39,651 nucleotides of DNA from an uncultured Clostridia bacterium (lineage in GTDB: Bacteria > Bacillota > Clostridia > Oscillospirales > Ruminococcaceae). This document shows positions 33,007-39,651 of this stretch, piece by piece; within the stretch, counting starts at the first letter, position 1; the number at the start of each line of letters is the position of its first letter. A program made the position numbers and the translations under genes. A model generated the notes under the pieces. That model had not been told where the DNA came from, ran no database searches, and saw only the letters and a program-made list of their open reading frames with translations. The stretch is taken from positions 1 through 39,651 of the forward strand of contig CANRLU010000008.1 in the NCBI GenBank assembly GCA_947631535.1, read 5' to 3'.

Positions 33007-35310
33007 CTCTGACTCCTCCTCAAATTTGATCTCTATATCGTTTTTGATCTTTACATCCCTTTTCGGGCTGTGTACTTTGATAAGATTCAGCCGCAGCGCA
33101 TTTGAAACGACGCTGAAGCTCGAAAGGCTCATGGCCGCGGCTCCGAACATCGGGCTCAACGCTATGCCGAACGCCGGTATAAGCGCTCCTGCGGCAATGG
33201 GTATGCCCACGGCGTTATAGAAGAACGCCCAGAACAGATTCTGATGGATTATCCTCAAGGCCGCTCGGCTCAGCCTCACGGCGGCCGCCGCATCACTTAG
33301 GCGGCTCTGCATAAGCACGACGTCTGCGGCGTCTATGGCGACGTCGGTTCCTGCGCCTATCGCGATCCCTATGTCGGCGCTCGTGAGCGCGGGAGCGTCG
33401 TTTATGCCGTCGCCTATCATTATCACCTTGCCGAGCTTTTTGAGCTTTCTTATTACGGCTTCCTTGCCGTCGGGCAGGACCTCCGCGATAACTTCATCAA
33501 CTCCCGCCTGCTGGCCTATCGCGCGGGCGGTCTTTTTGTTGTCGCCGGTGAGCATTACCACCTTTATGCCCATATTCCTGAGCTCTTCCACCGCCCTCGG
33601 GCTGTCTTCCTTTATAACGTCGGCAACGGCTATCATTCCGAGAAGCCTGCCCGACTTTGCAAAGAGCATAGGTGTCTTTCCCTGCTCCGAGAGCCCGTCG
33701 GCCTCATCGAGGATATCCTGCGGTATCTCTGCGTTTTCCGATATGAATTTCAGACTGCCGCCGAGTATCTCGCTTCCCCCGACGGTGCCCTTAAGGCCGT
33801 TTCCCGAGAGCGCCTCGAAGCCCTCCACGCTTTTGGCGGTCATTCCCCTTTTCTCGCACTCAAGGCATACCGCCGCCGCGAGCGGGTGCTCGCTGAGCGC
33901 TTCAAGGGAATACGCAAGCTCAAGAAGTTCTTCTTCGGATACTCCGCCGGCGGGTATTATGTCGGTAACTTCGGGGCGGCCGAGGGTGACGGTCCCAGTT
34001 TTGTCGAGGACTGCTATCTTAGCCTTGCCCGTCTCCTCAAGCGAGACCGCAGTCTTGAAAAGTATGCCGTTTTTCGCGCCCACGCCGCTCCCGACCATAA
34101 TTGCTACGGGCGTTGCAAGCCCGAGCGCGCAGGGGCAGCTTATCACGAGCACGGAAATGCCCCGCGCAAGTGCGTATCCGACCGTCTGACCGGCAAAAAG
34201 CCATATCAGGGCGGTGACGGCGGCTATAGTCATGACCGCGGGAACGAAAATTCCCGAAACCTTATCGGCGGTTTTTGCTATCGGAGCTTTTGTCGCTGCG
34301 GCGTCGGACACCATTTTTATTATCTGCGAAAGAGTAGTGTCTTCTCCGACTCTTTGCGCCTCGCATTTTATAAATCCGGAGCGGTTTATCGTACCGGCGG
34401 AAACGGAGCTCCCGACGGTCTTATCGACGGGTATGCTCTCGCCGGTTAGCGCCGATTCGTCTACGGCGCTGCCGCCCTCCGTCACTTTTCCGTCCACGGG
34501 TATGCTCTCGCCCGGGCGGACGGCGAATATGTCGCCGGTCCTGACCTCCTCTATCGGTACGACCGTCTCTGCGCCGTCCCGAATCACCGAAGCCGTCTTC
34601 GGAGCGAGCTTCATCAGGCTTTTGAGAGCGTCGGTGGTCTTGCCCTTTGAACGGGCCTCGAGGGTCTTGCCGACGGTTATGAGCGTGAGAATCGTCGCCG
34701 CCGACTCAAAATAGAGTTCGTCCATATATTTCATCGCGGCCGCGTGGTCGCCTCGGCTTACGGCGTCGGTCATCATAAATAGCGCGAAGGTGCTGTATAT
34801 AAACGCCGCGCCCGAGCCGAGCGCCACAAGGGTATCCATATTCGGGGCACGGTGCCAAAGGCTCTTGAAACCGCTTACGAAGAACCGCTGATTTATCACC
34901 ATTATCGCGACCGTCAGCAGAAGCTCGAGGAGCGCGAGCATAAGGTGGTTGCCCTCCATAAAGGCGGGCAGCGGGAAGCCGAACATCATGCTCCCCATCG
35001 AGAAATACATCAGCACCGCCCAGAACACGAGCGACCATATCAGCCTTTTTAACAGCAGAGGCGTCTGCGTGTCCTTAAGAGCGTCGTCTTCGGCCGCAGA
35101 TGAGCTCTTTGCGCCCTTTAAAGAGGCGCCGTAGCCTGCATCTTTAACTGCTTTTATCACGGCGAAGGGCGGAGCGCTCCCCTCGACCCCCATAGAATTG
35201 GTGAGAAGGCTTACCGAGCAGGAGGTCACGCCCTCTACCCTGCTCACGGCCTTTTCCACCCTTGCCGAGCAGGCGGCGCAGGTCATTCCGGTGACGTTAT
35301 ACTGCGTCAT
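32797..35310 (-). CDS. copA: Copper-exporting P1B-type ATPase with N- and C-terminal HMA domains
   Basis: An 837-residue protein. An N-terminal heavy-metal domain (MTCAACSARVEKA, C11 and C14) is followed by membrane helices, with the transport site CPC near 391-393 in VISCPCALGLATPVA. The phosphorylated Asp is near 434 in VLDKTGTVTLG, with MIGDGINDAPAL at the hinge. It exports Cu(I) across the inner membrane. Unusually, after the last helix and a linker (HSPKRDVKIKNDIEI...) a second HMA domain starts at residue 769 (C780 and C783 in MCSHC) and forms the C-terminus. That domain has its own Shine-Dalgarno and ATG. It lies 12 bases after csoR in the same operon, and the terminator overlaps its stop. 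It should be induced by copper through CsoR. Confidence 0.96.
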   Translation of the reverse strand: MTQYNVTGMTCAACSARVEKAVSRVEGVTSCSVSLLTNSMGVEGSAPPFAVIKAVKDAGYGASLKGAKSSSAAEDDALKDTQTPLLLKRLIWSLVFWAVLMYFSMGSMMFGFPLPAFMEGNHLMLALLELLLTVAIMVINQRFFVSGFKSLWHRAPNMDTLVALGSGAAFIYSTFALFMMTDAVSRGDHAAAMKYMDELYFESAATILTLITVGKTLEARSKGKTTDALKSLMKLAPKTASVIRDGAETVVPIEEVRTGDIFAVRPGESIPVDGKVTEGGSAVDESALTGESIPVDKTVGSSVSAGTINRSGFIKCEAQRVGEDTTLSQIIKMVSDAAATKAPIAKTADKVSGIFVPAVMTIAAVTALIWLFAGQTVGYALARGISVLVISCPCALGLATPVAIMVGSGVGAKNGILFKTAVSLEETGKAKIAVLDKTGTVTLGRPEVTDIIPAGGVSEEELLELAYSLEALSEHPLAAAVCLECEKRGMTAKSVEGFEALSGNGLKGTVGGSEILGGSLKFISENAEIPQDILDEADGLSEQGKTPMLFAKSGRLLGMIAVADVIKEDSPRAVEELRNMGIKVVMLTGDNKKTARAIGQQAGVDEVIAEVLPDGKEAVIRKLKKLGKVIMIGDGINDAPALTSADIGIAIGAGTDVAIDAADVVLMQSRLSDAAAAVRLSRAALRIIHQNLFWAFFYNAVGIPIAAGALIPAFGIALSPMFGAAAMSLSSFSVVSNALRLNLIKVHSPKRDVKIKNDIEIKFEEESEMTKTLKIEGMMCSHCEATVKKALEAVAGVESAEVSHTAGTAIVKLSSDVADGVLKKAVEDKEYTVTEIK

Positions 35311-35322
35311 AACAAAGCCCCC

Positions 35323-35628
35323 TTATTTCATAAGCTTCTGCAAAGTATCCACAAGCTCGTCGATAACTCCGTCGTCGCCGTCTTTTATGTCTCTCACGAC
35401 GCAGCCCCTTATATGATTCCCTATAAGGTCGCGGTTAAACGCGTTCAGCGCAGCCGAAGCCGCCGCGCACTGCGTGAGGATATCGGGGCAGTAGGCGTTG
35501 CGCTCGACCATTCCCTTTATCCCGCGGATCTGGCCCTCTATCCGGCTCAGTCTGTTTATGAGCTTTCTGCGCTCGGCCTCTGAGCGCTCGGTGGTCTTTT
35601 CGCAGCAGCCGCATTTCTTTTCGGGCAT
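35323..35628 (-). CDS. csoR: CsoR family copper-sensing repressor
   Basis: A 101-residue all-helical DUF156 protein. Copper ligands match CsoR: C47 (AYCPDILTQ), H72 and C76 (NHIRGC), with the 25- and 4-residue spacings of the Mycobacterium protein. RLSRIEGQIRGIKGM is the family DNA-facing helix. An extra Cys-rich N-terminus (KKCGCCEK) may bind metal too. CsoR represses its own operon until Cu(I) binds. It is first in the operon with copA, and a palindromic operator sits between the promoter elements. Confidence 0.93.
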   Translation of the reverse strand: MPEKKCGCCEKTTERSEAERRKLINRLSRIEGQIRGIKGMVERNAYCPDILTQCAAASAALNAFNRDLIGNHIRGCVVRDIKDGDDGVIDELVDTLQKLMK

Positions 35629-35654
35629 ATCATCATCTCCGATGCTTTTTCTTC

Positions 35655-35683
35655 ATTATATACCCCCGAGGGGTATTTGTCAA
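35655..35683 (-). promoter_or_regulatory. csoR-copA promoter with CsoR operator inside it
   Basis: On the minus strand TTGACA (35678-35683), 17 bases, TATAAT (35655-35660). The spacer holds the palindrome TACCCC-CGA-GGGGTA (plus-strand reading, 35661-35675), a standard CsoR operator type. Repressor bound there would directly block RNA polymerase. Confidence 0.9.
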
Positions 35684-35722
35684 GGGGAAAAAGAGAAAAA
35701 TATGCATACGGTTTCTTACCGC

Positions 35723-35751
35723 TTGAAATCCCATAAATCATGTGATATAAT
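35723..35751 (+). promoter_or_regulatory. Promoter of the vanX-like gene
   Basis: TTGAAA (35723-35728), 17 bases, TATAAT (35746-35751), about 30 bases before the ATG at 35781. It is divergent from the csoR promoter, with 39 bases between the two -35 boxes. Confidence 0.85.
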
Positions 35752-35780
35752 ATAAATCAGTAAATTTTCAGGGTGATGTT

Positions 35781-36464
35781 ATGTTTATACCTAAAATGGA
35801 AGCGCCGCAGGAATGTGCGGCATATAACTTTGCCGACGAGCCGCTGATATCGCTTTCGGAGCATTTCGGGGGCAGGATAGAGTTGTCGCCGCAGTATTTT
35901 CTTGAGGGGATACCCGGGGCGGTGGACTGCTGCCTGCTGCGAAAGTCGGCAGCCGTTTTGCTCGAAGACGCTCTTGAGCGTCTGCCCGAGGGGCTCACAT
36001 TTAAGGTCTTCGACGCGTGGCGGCCCGCAGAAGTCCAGACGGCTCTGTTCGAGCGGTTTTACGGGCTCCTGAAAAAGAAAAACCCCTCTTGGGACGAAGC
36101 AAGTCTTAAGGCCGAGACAAAAAAATTCGTCTCTCTCCCCTCTTTAGACCCCAGCCGCCCGTCGGTGCACAATTCCGGCGGTGCGATAGACCTCACGATT
36201 ATTGAAACCGAAAGCGGCAGAGAGCTCGATATGGGAACCGGCTTCGACGACTTCACCGAAAGGTCGCTTACATCTCACTTTGAGGACTCGGGCAGCACCG
36301 TTGTCAGAGACAACCGCCGGCTTTTATACCGCGTAATGACCGAGGCGGGATTTACGAATTATCCGCTCGAATGGTGGCACTACGACTACGGCGACAGCTT
36401 CTGGAGCTATTACACAGGCAGGCCGGCTATATACAGAGGTATCACAAAGGAGACTAAAAAATGA
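35781..36464 (+). CDS. D-alanyl-D-alanine dipeptidase (VanX/DdpX family)
   Basis: A 227-residue zinc peptidase. The zinc and catalytic signature is complete: H130 and D137 in SVHNSGGAIDLT, E197 and H200 in EWWHYDYG, and R81 in DAWRP as in VanX. It splits D-Ala-D-Ala. In vancomycin-resistant operons this supports resistance, but the vanH and vanA partners are absent here, so a cell-wall turnover or nutrient-recycling role as in DdpX is more likely. No signal peptide is seen, so it should be cytoplasmic. The stop overlaps the next gene as ATGA, indicating translational coupling to a membrane protein. Confidence 0.93.
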   Translation: MFIPKMEAPQECAAYNFADEPLISLSEHFGGRIELSPQYFLEGIPGAVDCCLLRKSAAVLLEDALERLPEGLTFKVFDAWRPAEVQTALFERFYGLLKKKNPSWDEASLKAETKKFVSLPSLDPSRPSVHNSGGAIDLTIIETESGRELDMGTGFDDFTERSLTSHFEDSGSTVVRDNRRLLYRVMTEAGFTNYPLEWWHYDYGDSFWSYYTGRPAIYRGITKETKK

Positions 36465-37543
36465 ATCGGAAAAACAAACGCGATATGAAAATAAAGACAT
36501 TCCTGCTCTTTGCGATAACGCTTTTGATATGGGCGCTGCTGTTTCTCGTGAAGCTCCACTTCTGGGGGGCCGACGGCGAAAGCGTTGTTGACGACATCGT
36601 CTCGAATATGATAGGGATAATCCCGCCGCTGCTTATATTCGACTTCGGGCTCGAATATATCACCCGCGACAACATCGCCGGAGACATAAGCGAAAAGATA
36701 ACCCAGACCCTTATGGGAGAATCGGAGGCGATAAGCGCCTTTAAGGACGAGGACAAGATACGATTTGTAAAGAACACCGTAAAGCACCTTGTCGGGGAGG
36801 AATCCTACGATATGGTCTACGCCGTGATGGAACCATATATCACCGGAAAATACAACAGCAGGTCGATGTTCAGATACAAGATAACGCTCAGAAGCAGCGC
36901 AAAAAGCGAGCTCTTCGCCGACGCGGACTATTTCAGGATATACGAGAGTCTGAGGTACCGCAAGAACTATTCCGGCGGTGCCGCACTGCCGGCAAAATTC
37001 AGCGTCGCGTACATTATGAGCGACAGTGCGCTCGACGACGCTCTCAGAAACCGCACCTACATATTTCAGGAAAAACTTATAATCAACTCTCCCGAGCTTC
37101 AGGCGCTTCTGGATATGACCAAAGAGCAGCAGCGGGAGTTTATAGAGAAGGAGCTTCACCTCTCTATTTATATCGACGGCAAGCTCGCAAAGCTTGAAGA
37201 CTTCAGCTTCGGCGAAAAGCTGATAACCGTCAACTACTCCTCCGAACACGACGTATCGCAGAAGGAGCACGACGTTGACATAAGCTTTTCTATGCCTCAG
37301 AAGCGCGGCGTGAACGACTTTATGGTGTCGATCTCGGAGCCGACATATGCGCCGGTCATCGAGCTCTCATACCCCGAGACAGAAATGGAGGTAAAGGCGT
37401 TTTCCTTCCTGAACGACTGCGAGGACAGCTCGCTCGAAAAGGCAACGCACAATATCGACTCCTTTGAATTCAACCTGCAAAACAGGTGGATATACCCGAT
37501 GAGCGGCGTTGTGTTCGCAATAAACACCACGCGTGAAGAATAA
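36461..37543 (+). CDS. Two-TM membrane protein of unknown function
   Basis: A 360-residue protein starting MNRKNKRDMKIK, with membrane segments near 12-33 (FLLFAITLLIWALLFLVKL) and 46-64 (IVSNMIGIIPPLLIF). A large soluble C-terminal part follows, helical at first (to about 135) and then beta-rich (FRYKITLRS, FSVAYIMS, IYIDGKLAKLEDF, VDISFSMP). No enzymatic motif is recognised. The topology, two helices followed by a mixed soluble domain, occurs in some signalling and defence effectors, but nothing ties it to such a role. It overlaps the dipeptidase by 4 bases, so it is probably translated with it and may anchor or regulate cell-wall turnover. Confidence 0.8.
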   Translation: MNRKNKRDMKIKTFLLFAITLLIWALLFLVKLHFWGADGESVVDDIVSNMIGIIPPLLIFDFGLEYITRDNIAGDISEKITQTLMGESEAISAFKDEDKIRFVKNTVKHLVGEESYDMVYAVMEPYITGKYNSRSMFRYKITLRSSAKSELFADADYFRIYESLRYRKNYSGGAALPAKFSVAYIMSDSALDDALRNRTYIFQEKLIINSPELQALLDMTKEQQREFIEKELHLSIYIDGKLAKLEDFSFGEKLITVNYSSEHDVSQKEHDVDISFSMPQKRGVNDFMVSISEPTYAPVIELSYPETEMEVKAFSFLNDCEDSSLEKATHNIDSFEFNLQNRWIYPMSGVVFAINTTREE

Positions 37544-37562
37544 GGCTCCGCGGCATAAAATA

Positions 37563-37605
37563 CCCCGCCCGACTGCAAAGCGCAGGCTCGGGCGGGGATA
37601 TTTTT
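37563..37605. terminator. Terminator of the dipeptidase operon
   Basis: CCCCGCCCGA (37563-37572) pairs with TCGGGCGGGG (37588-37597), with an inner CTGC/GCAG extension, followed by a T-rich tract (37600-37605). Confidence 0.92.
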
Positions 37606-37640
37606 ATAATGATTTTGAGTAATGTATGCGCGAAGCGCCG

Positions 37641-38237
37641 TCAGCCCTCCCTTTCCGCGTTCGGGATAATGCAGCGCAGGCAGATGTCTGTTATATCGTC
37701 GATGGAGTCGGCGCAGTCGTTTTCAAGCCATTCCCTGACTACGGAAGTTATCCCGCCGAGATAGAAATGAACGATGTAAAATTTTTCCTTTTCCGAGACG
37801 TGAAACTTATCCAGCACCGGAGAAAATACGCCGTCAAATATCTTCATAAAAGTATTTTTGGTGCGAAATATCTCCTGATGCAATAAAACGACCTGATATA
37901 ACCGCTTATTCTCCCTGACGAACTCAAAGTAGGGCCTGAGATATTCAGGAGAAATAAAGATCAGGTCTTTCAGGCTCCCCGACTCCAGCCGCTTTTTAAC
38001 GTCGGTAAGGTCGGAACCGTATCTTTGAAAGCACTTGTTATTAGTGTACTCGACACATTCGTTCAGCAGGTCGGCGACCGTTTCGTAGTGGAGATAAAAG
38101 GTGGAGCGGTTGACGCCGGCCTTTTCGCATATCTCTTTCACGGTGATATATTCAAAATCCTTTTTCTCAAGGCACTCTATGAGCGCCTCGTCCATTCGCG
38201 CCGCCGTGCCGAAATATTTGCTCTCAGACTTGTTCAA
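37641..38237 (-). CDS. TetR/AcrR family transcriptional regulator
   Basis: A 198-residue protein starting at TTG 38237 (NKSESKYFG) with GGAGG about 13 bases upstream. The N-terminal helix-turn-helix is clear: ARMDEALIECLEKKDFEYIT, then VKEICEKAGVNRSTFYLHYE. The C-terminal domain (LRPYFEFVRENKRLYQVVL, HFYLGGITSVVREWLEND) matches the TetR_C_7 (DhaS-like) type. It probably represses its own operon with the small membrane protein upstream, from which it is separated by 29 bases. The inducer is unknown. Confidence 0.88.
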   Translation of the reverse strand: MNKSESKYFGTAARMDEALIECLEKKDFEYITVKEICEKAGVNRSTFYLHYETVADLLNECVEYTNNKCFQRYGSDLTDVKKRLESGSLKDLIFISPEYLRPYFEFVRENKRLYQVVLLHQEIFRTKNTFMKIFDGVFSPVLDKFHVSEKEKFYIVHFYLGGITSVVREWLENDCADSIDDITDICLRCIIPNAEREG

Positions 38238-38266
38238 TCGCTCCGCCTCCTTTGGCCGCTAAAGCC

Positions 38267-38629
38267 TCATCGGTCCTCTTCGCCGGCTATCTCCGAAGCA
38301 AGCCTCATAATATCGCCGGCGTATTTTTCCTTGCTTTTTTGAAGTATTCGCTTAAAAACGGGATAATTCACCGCCATTCCCGCAAAGCCGACTACTCCCA
38401 CAACGATGCCAAGCGCCGTGAATAACGACGTTCCCGTGCCGATGACTCCCATCGAAAGGCACATTCCCGTTCCGGCGACCAAAGCACAAACTATGCCGAA
38501 AGTGTAGGTGAAGATCTGGGCGGGAAGTTTTGCCTTTCTGTCCAGCTTTTTCAGCGCAACTACCTTTGACGCGCTCTTTTTTGAGTATTCGTTTACAATG
38601 GCTTCCGCGTAAATTTTGTCCGTGTTCAT
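38267..38629 (-). CDS. Small two-TM membrane protein
   Basis: A 120-residue protein starting MNTDKIYAEAIVNEYSKKSA. A soluble N-terminal region (KVVALKKLDRKAKLPA) is followed by two membrane segments (TYTFGIVCALVAGTGMCLSM and LFTALGIVVGVVGFAGMAV) and a charged C-terminus. Similar proteins next to TetR regulators occur in Clostridia and are sometimes mislabelled dihydropteridine reductase; no such enzyme motif is visible. AGGAGG-like GGAGG precedes the ATG. First gene of the operon with tetR. Confidence 0.8.
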   Translation of the reverse strand: MNTDKIYAEAIVNEYSKKSASKVVALKKLDRKAKLPAQIFTYTFGIVCALVAGTGMCLSMGVIGTGTSLFTALGIVVGVVGFAGMAVNYPVFKRILQKSKEKYAGDIMRLASEIAGEEDR

Positions 38630-38661
38630 AATTTAATACCTCCGTTTGATTTTGTGGTCTT

Positions 38662-38714
38662 ATTATAGCAAACGGAATATCTAAACTGAACGACACGGTT
38701 AGGGTTTTGTGTCG
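38662..38714 (-). promoter_or_regulatory. Promoter and possible TetR operator
   Basis: TATAAT (38662-38667) with TTCAGT at 17 bases (38685-38690). Just upstream lies the inverted repeat CGACAC/GTGTCG (38691-38696, 38709-38714; 12-base spacer), a plausible operator for the TetR protein encoded in the same operon. Confidence 0.5.
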
Positions 38715-38763
38715 GACAAAAGGCTGTTTTCGGCTTAACAACAGCAGTTTTCCCGAAAACAAC

Positions 38764-38796
38764 GCACCCGCCGGCCGCAAGCGGCTGACGGGGTGC
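38764..38796 (-). terminator. Hairpin after the GH115-like gene
   Basis: Outer arms GCACCC/GGGTGC and inner arms GCCGC/GCGGC around AA, with unpaired bases between. On the minus strand it follows the GH115-like stop by about 12 bases; the T-tract is weak. Confidence 0.55.
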
Positions 38797-38808
38797 ATCA
38801 TATTATCT

Positions 38809-39651
38809 TCAGTCGGTCACTATCAGCCTCACGGCTTCTTTCTGATCGACATCTCCCATTCCGGTGTTATAGGTCTGCTTCGGACCTATGAGCGACTTCT
38901 TTATGCTCTCGTTCGGAGAAAGTATCACAAACTTCTGCAAAACGAGGTTCTGGTCCATTCCCCACACGCGCAGGGTGTGCTCTCCCTTGGTGAGGTTCAG
39001 CGCGAGCTCCGCCGTCCTGCCGCCCTGCTCGATGGTGGAATACCAGCCGCCGCTGACAAACGAGATATATCCCTCGCCCTGAACGTTGACCACGTTGATA
39101 TCGTCCGAGTCGATCTGGAAGCCGGCGTTGAGGTGGGTGCCGTCGTCAAACGAAACGTTGTTGCCCTGGCCCGCGTATATCACGAGCTTATATTCGCCGT
39201 CTTCGGGGATATAGAAGTTGTAATCCGCCCACGGTCCCTGACCCTCCTTGAAGGGCTTCGAGTAGCTTTCGAGCATCTTTATCGAGGTCTTCTGCTTGCC
39301 GTAGCCCTCGAGGACCGTCCAGCTTATGCCGTCGGCCGAGCCCCTGTCGGCATACTGGTCGGCGTTCATCGCGATGACTCCGTTTGAAGGATAATGCGTC
39401 ATCGGGAGCTTGGAATCGGTGTCGATAACCTTTGCGTTCACCGTTATGTTCACCGTTCTGTCGCCCGCCGACACCGTTATCTTGCCGGAGGTGTCGCCCG
39501 TTATCTTATCCCAGTCCACGGTAACGGTAAAGCTCCTGCTCATAAGGTATTCGCCGCTCATCTCGCCGTCGATTACGATAAAGTCGCCGTCCTTTGTGAC
39601 GGTATATTCGACGGGTTTGTTTCCGCCGTTCGTGAGATTGACGACATACGC
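38809..39651 (-). CDS. Probable GH115 alpha-glucuronidase, C-terminal end
   Basis: The frame runs off the window's end, so only the last 280 codons are present. The segment starts in an immunoglobulin-like beta-domain (YVVNLTNGGNKPVEYTV, TVTVDWDKITGDTSGKI). It ends in a beta-jelly-roll domain with ADQYADR, SWTVLEGYGKQKTSIKM, GEYKLVIYAGQ, FDDGTHLNAGFQIDSD, and a final GEHTLRVWGMDQNLVLQKFVI. The last pattern matches the GH115 C-terminal domain. If so, the enzyme removes (4-O-methyl)glucuronic acid from xylan. The catalytic barrel is outside the window, so the family call rests on this domain only. The assignment could also fit another secreted glycosidase with the same accessory domain. Confidence 0.7.
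   Translation of the reverse strand, partial: AYVVNLTNGGNKPVEYTVTKDGDFIVIDGEMSGEYLMSRSFTVTVDWDKITGDTSGKITVSAGDRTVNITVNAKVIDTDSKLPMTHYPSNGVIAMNADQYADRGSADGISWTVLEGYGKQKTSIKMLESYSKPFKEGQGPWADYNFYIPEDGEYKLVIYAGQGNNVSFDDGTHLNAGFQIDSDDINVVNVQGEGYISFVSGGWYSTIEQGGRTAELALNLTKGEHTLRVWGMDQNLVLQKFVILSPNESIKKSLIGPKQTYNTGMGDVDQKEAVRLIVTD

Noticed and set aside
35781-36464. Calling the dipeptidase part of a vancomycin-resistance operon
   Set aside because: No vanH, vanA/B ligase or vanRS genes are in the window; the neighbour is an unknown membrane protein.
1-39651. tRNA, rRNA or riboswitch genes
   Set aside because: I saw no cloverleaf, rRNA or conserved riboswitch core in the intergenic regions, most of which are short and filled by promoters and terminators.

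Overview
The window looks like a chromosome fragment of a gut or rumen Bacillota (class Clostridia, Oscillospirales-like). This is inferred from strong AGGAGG ribosome binding sites, TTGACA-17-TATAAT promoters, a moderately high GC content, an abundance of plant-polysaccharide and glycan hydrolases, a YitT-family transporter and a CsoR/CopA copper module. Both window ends cut through genes.

Layout. (1) 1-6474 is a carbohydrate locus: the end of a GH2 glycosidase, then a minus-strand operon (GH88 unsaturated glucuronyl hydrolase, a nucleotidyltransferase, a DUF2264 protein) diverging from a heparinase II/III-like protein. (2) 6476-22191 is a complete type I-C CRISPR-Cas system, all on the minus strand and in an unusual order: promoter, cas3, cas5, cas8c (with an internal start predicted to give Cas11c), cas7, leader, a 7.6-kb array of 114 intact repeats plus one degenerate terminal repeat, a 43-codon ORF, then cas4, cas1 and cas2. 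The array sits between the interference and adaptation genes. (3) 22420-26200 holds a tyrosine recombinase diverging from cas3 and a lipoprotein GH97 glycosidase with its own promoter. (4) 26224-30688 is minus strand: a VWA-domain protein, and a likely four-gene operon headed by a DUF1887 (Card1/Can2-like) CARF plus PD-(D/E)XK nuclease, followed by a macro-domain/HTH-like fusion, a YitT-family membrane protein and a small lipoprotein. No type III CRISPR gene is visible. (5) 30815-35683 holds citrate synthase, an intergenic hairpin/repeat cluster, and a csoR-copA copper operon. The C-terminal metal-binding domain of CopA carries its own Shine-Dalgarno and ATG and should also be made as a free 69-residue CopZ-like chaperone. 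(6) 35723-39651 holds a VanX-type D-Ala-D-Ala dipeptidase overlapping a two-TM protein of unknown function, a small membrane protein with a TetR regulator, and the C-terminal end of a probable GH115 alpha-glucuronidase.

The points most worth a second look are: the CARF nuclease/macro-domain operon without type III CRISPR genes; the in-frame copA-copZ nested gene; the CRISPR array splitting the cas operon; two near-identical spacers 30 positions apart in the array; and a GH88 gene with a strong ribosome binding site but an ACG codon where the start should be.
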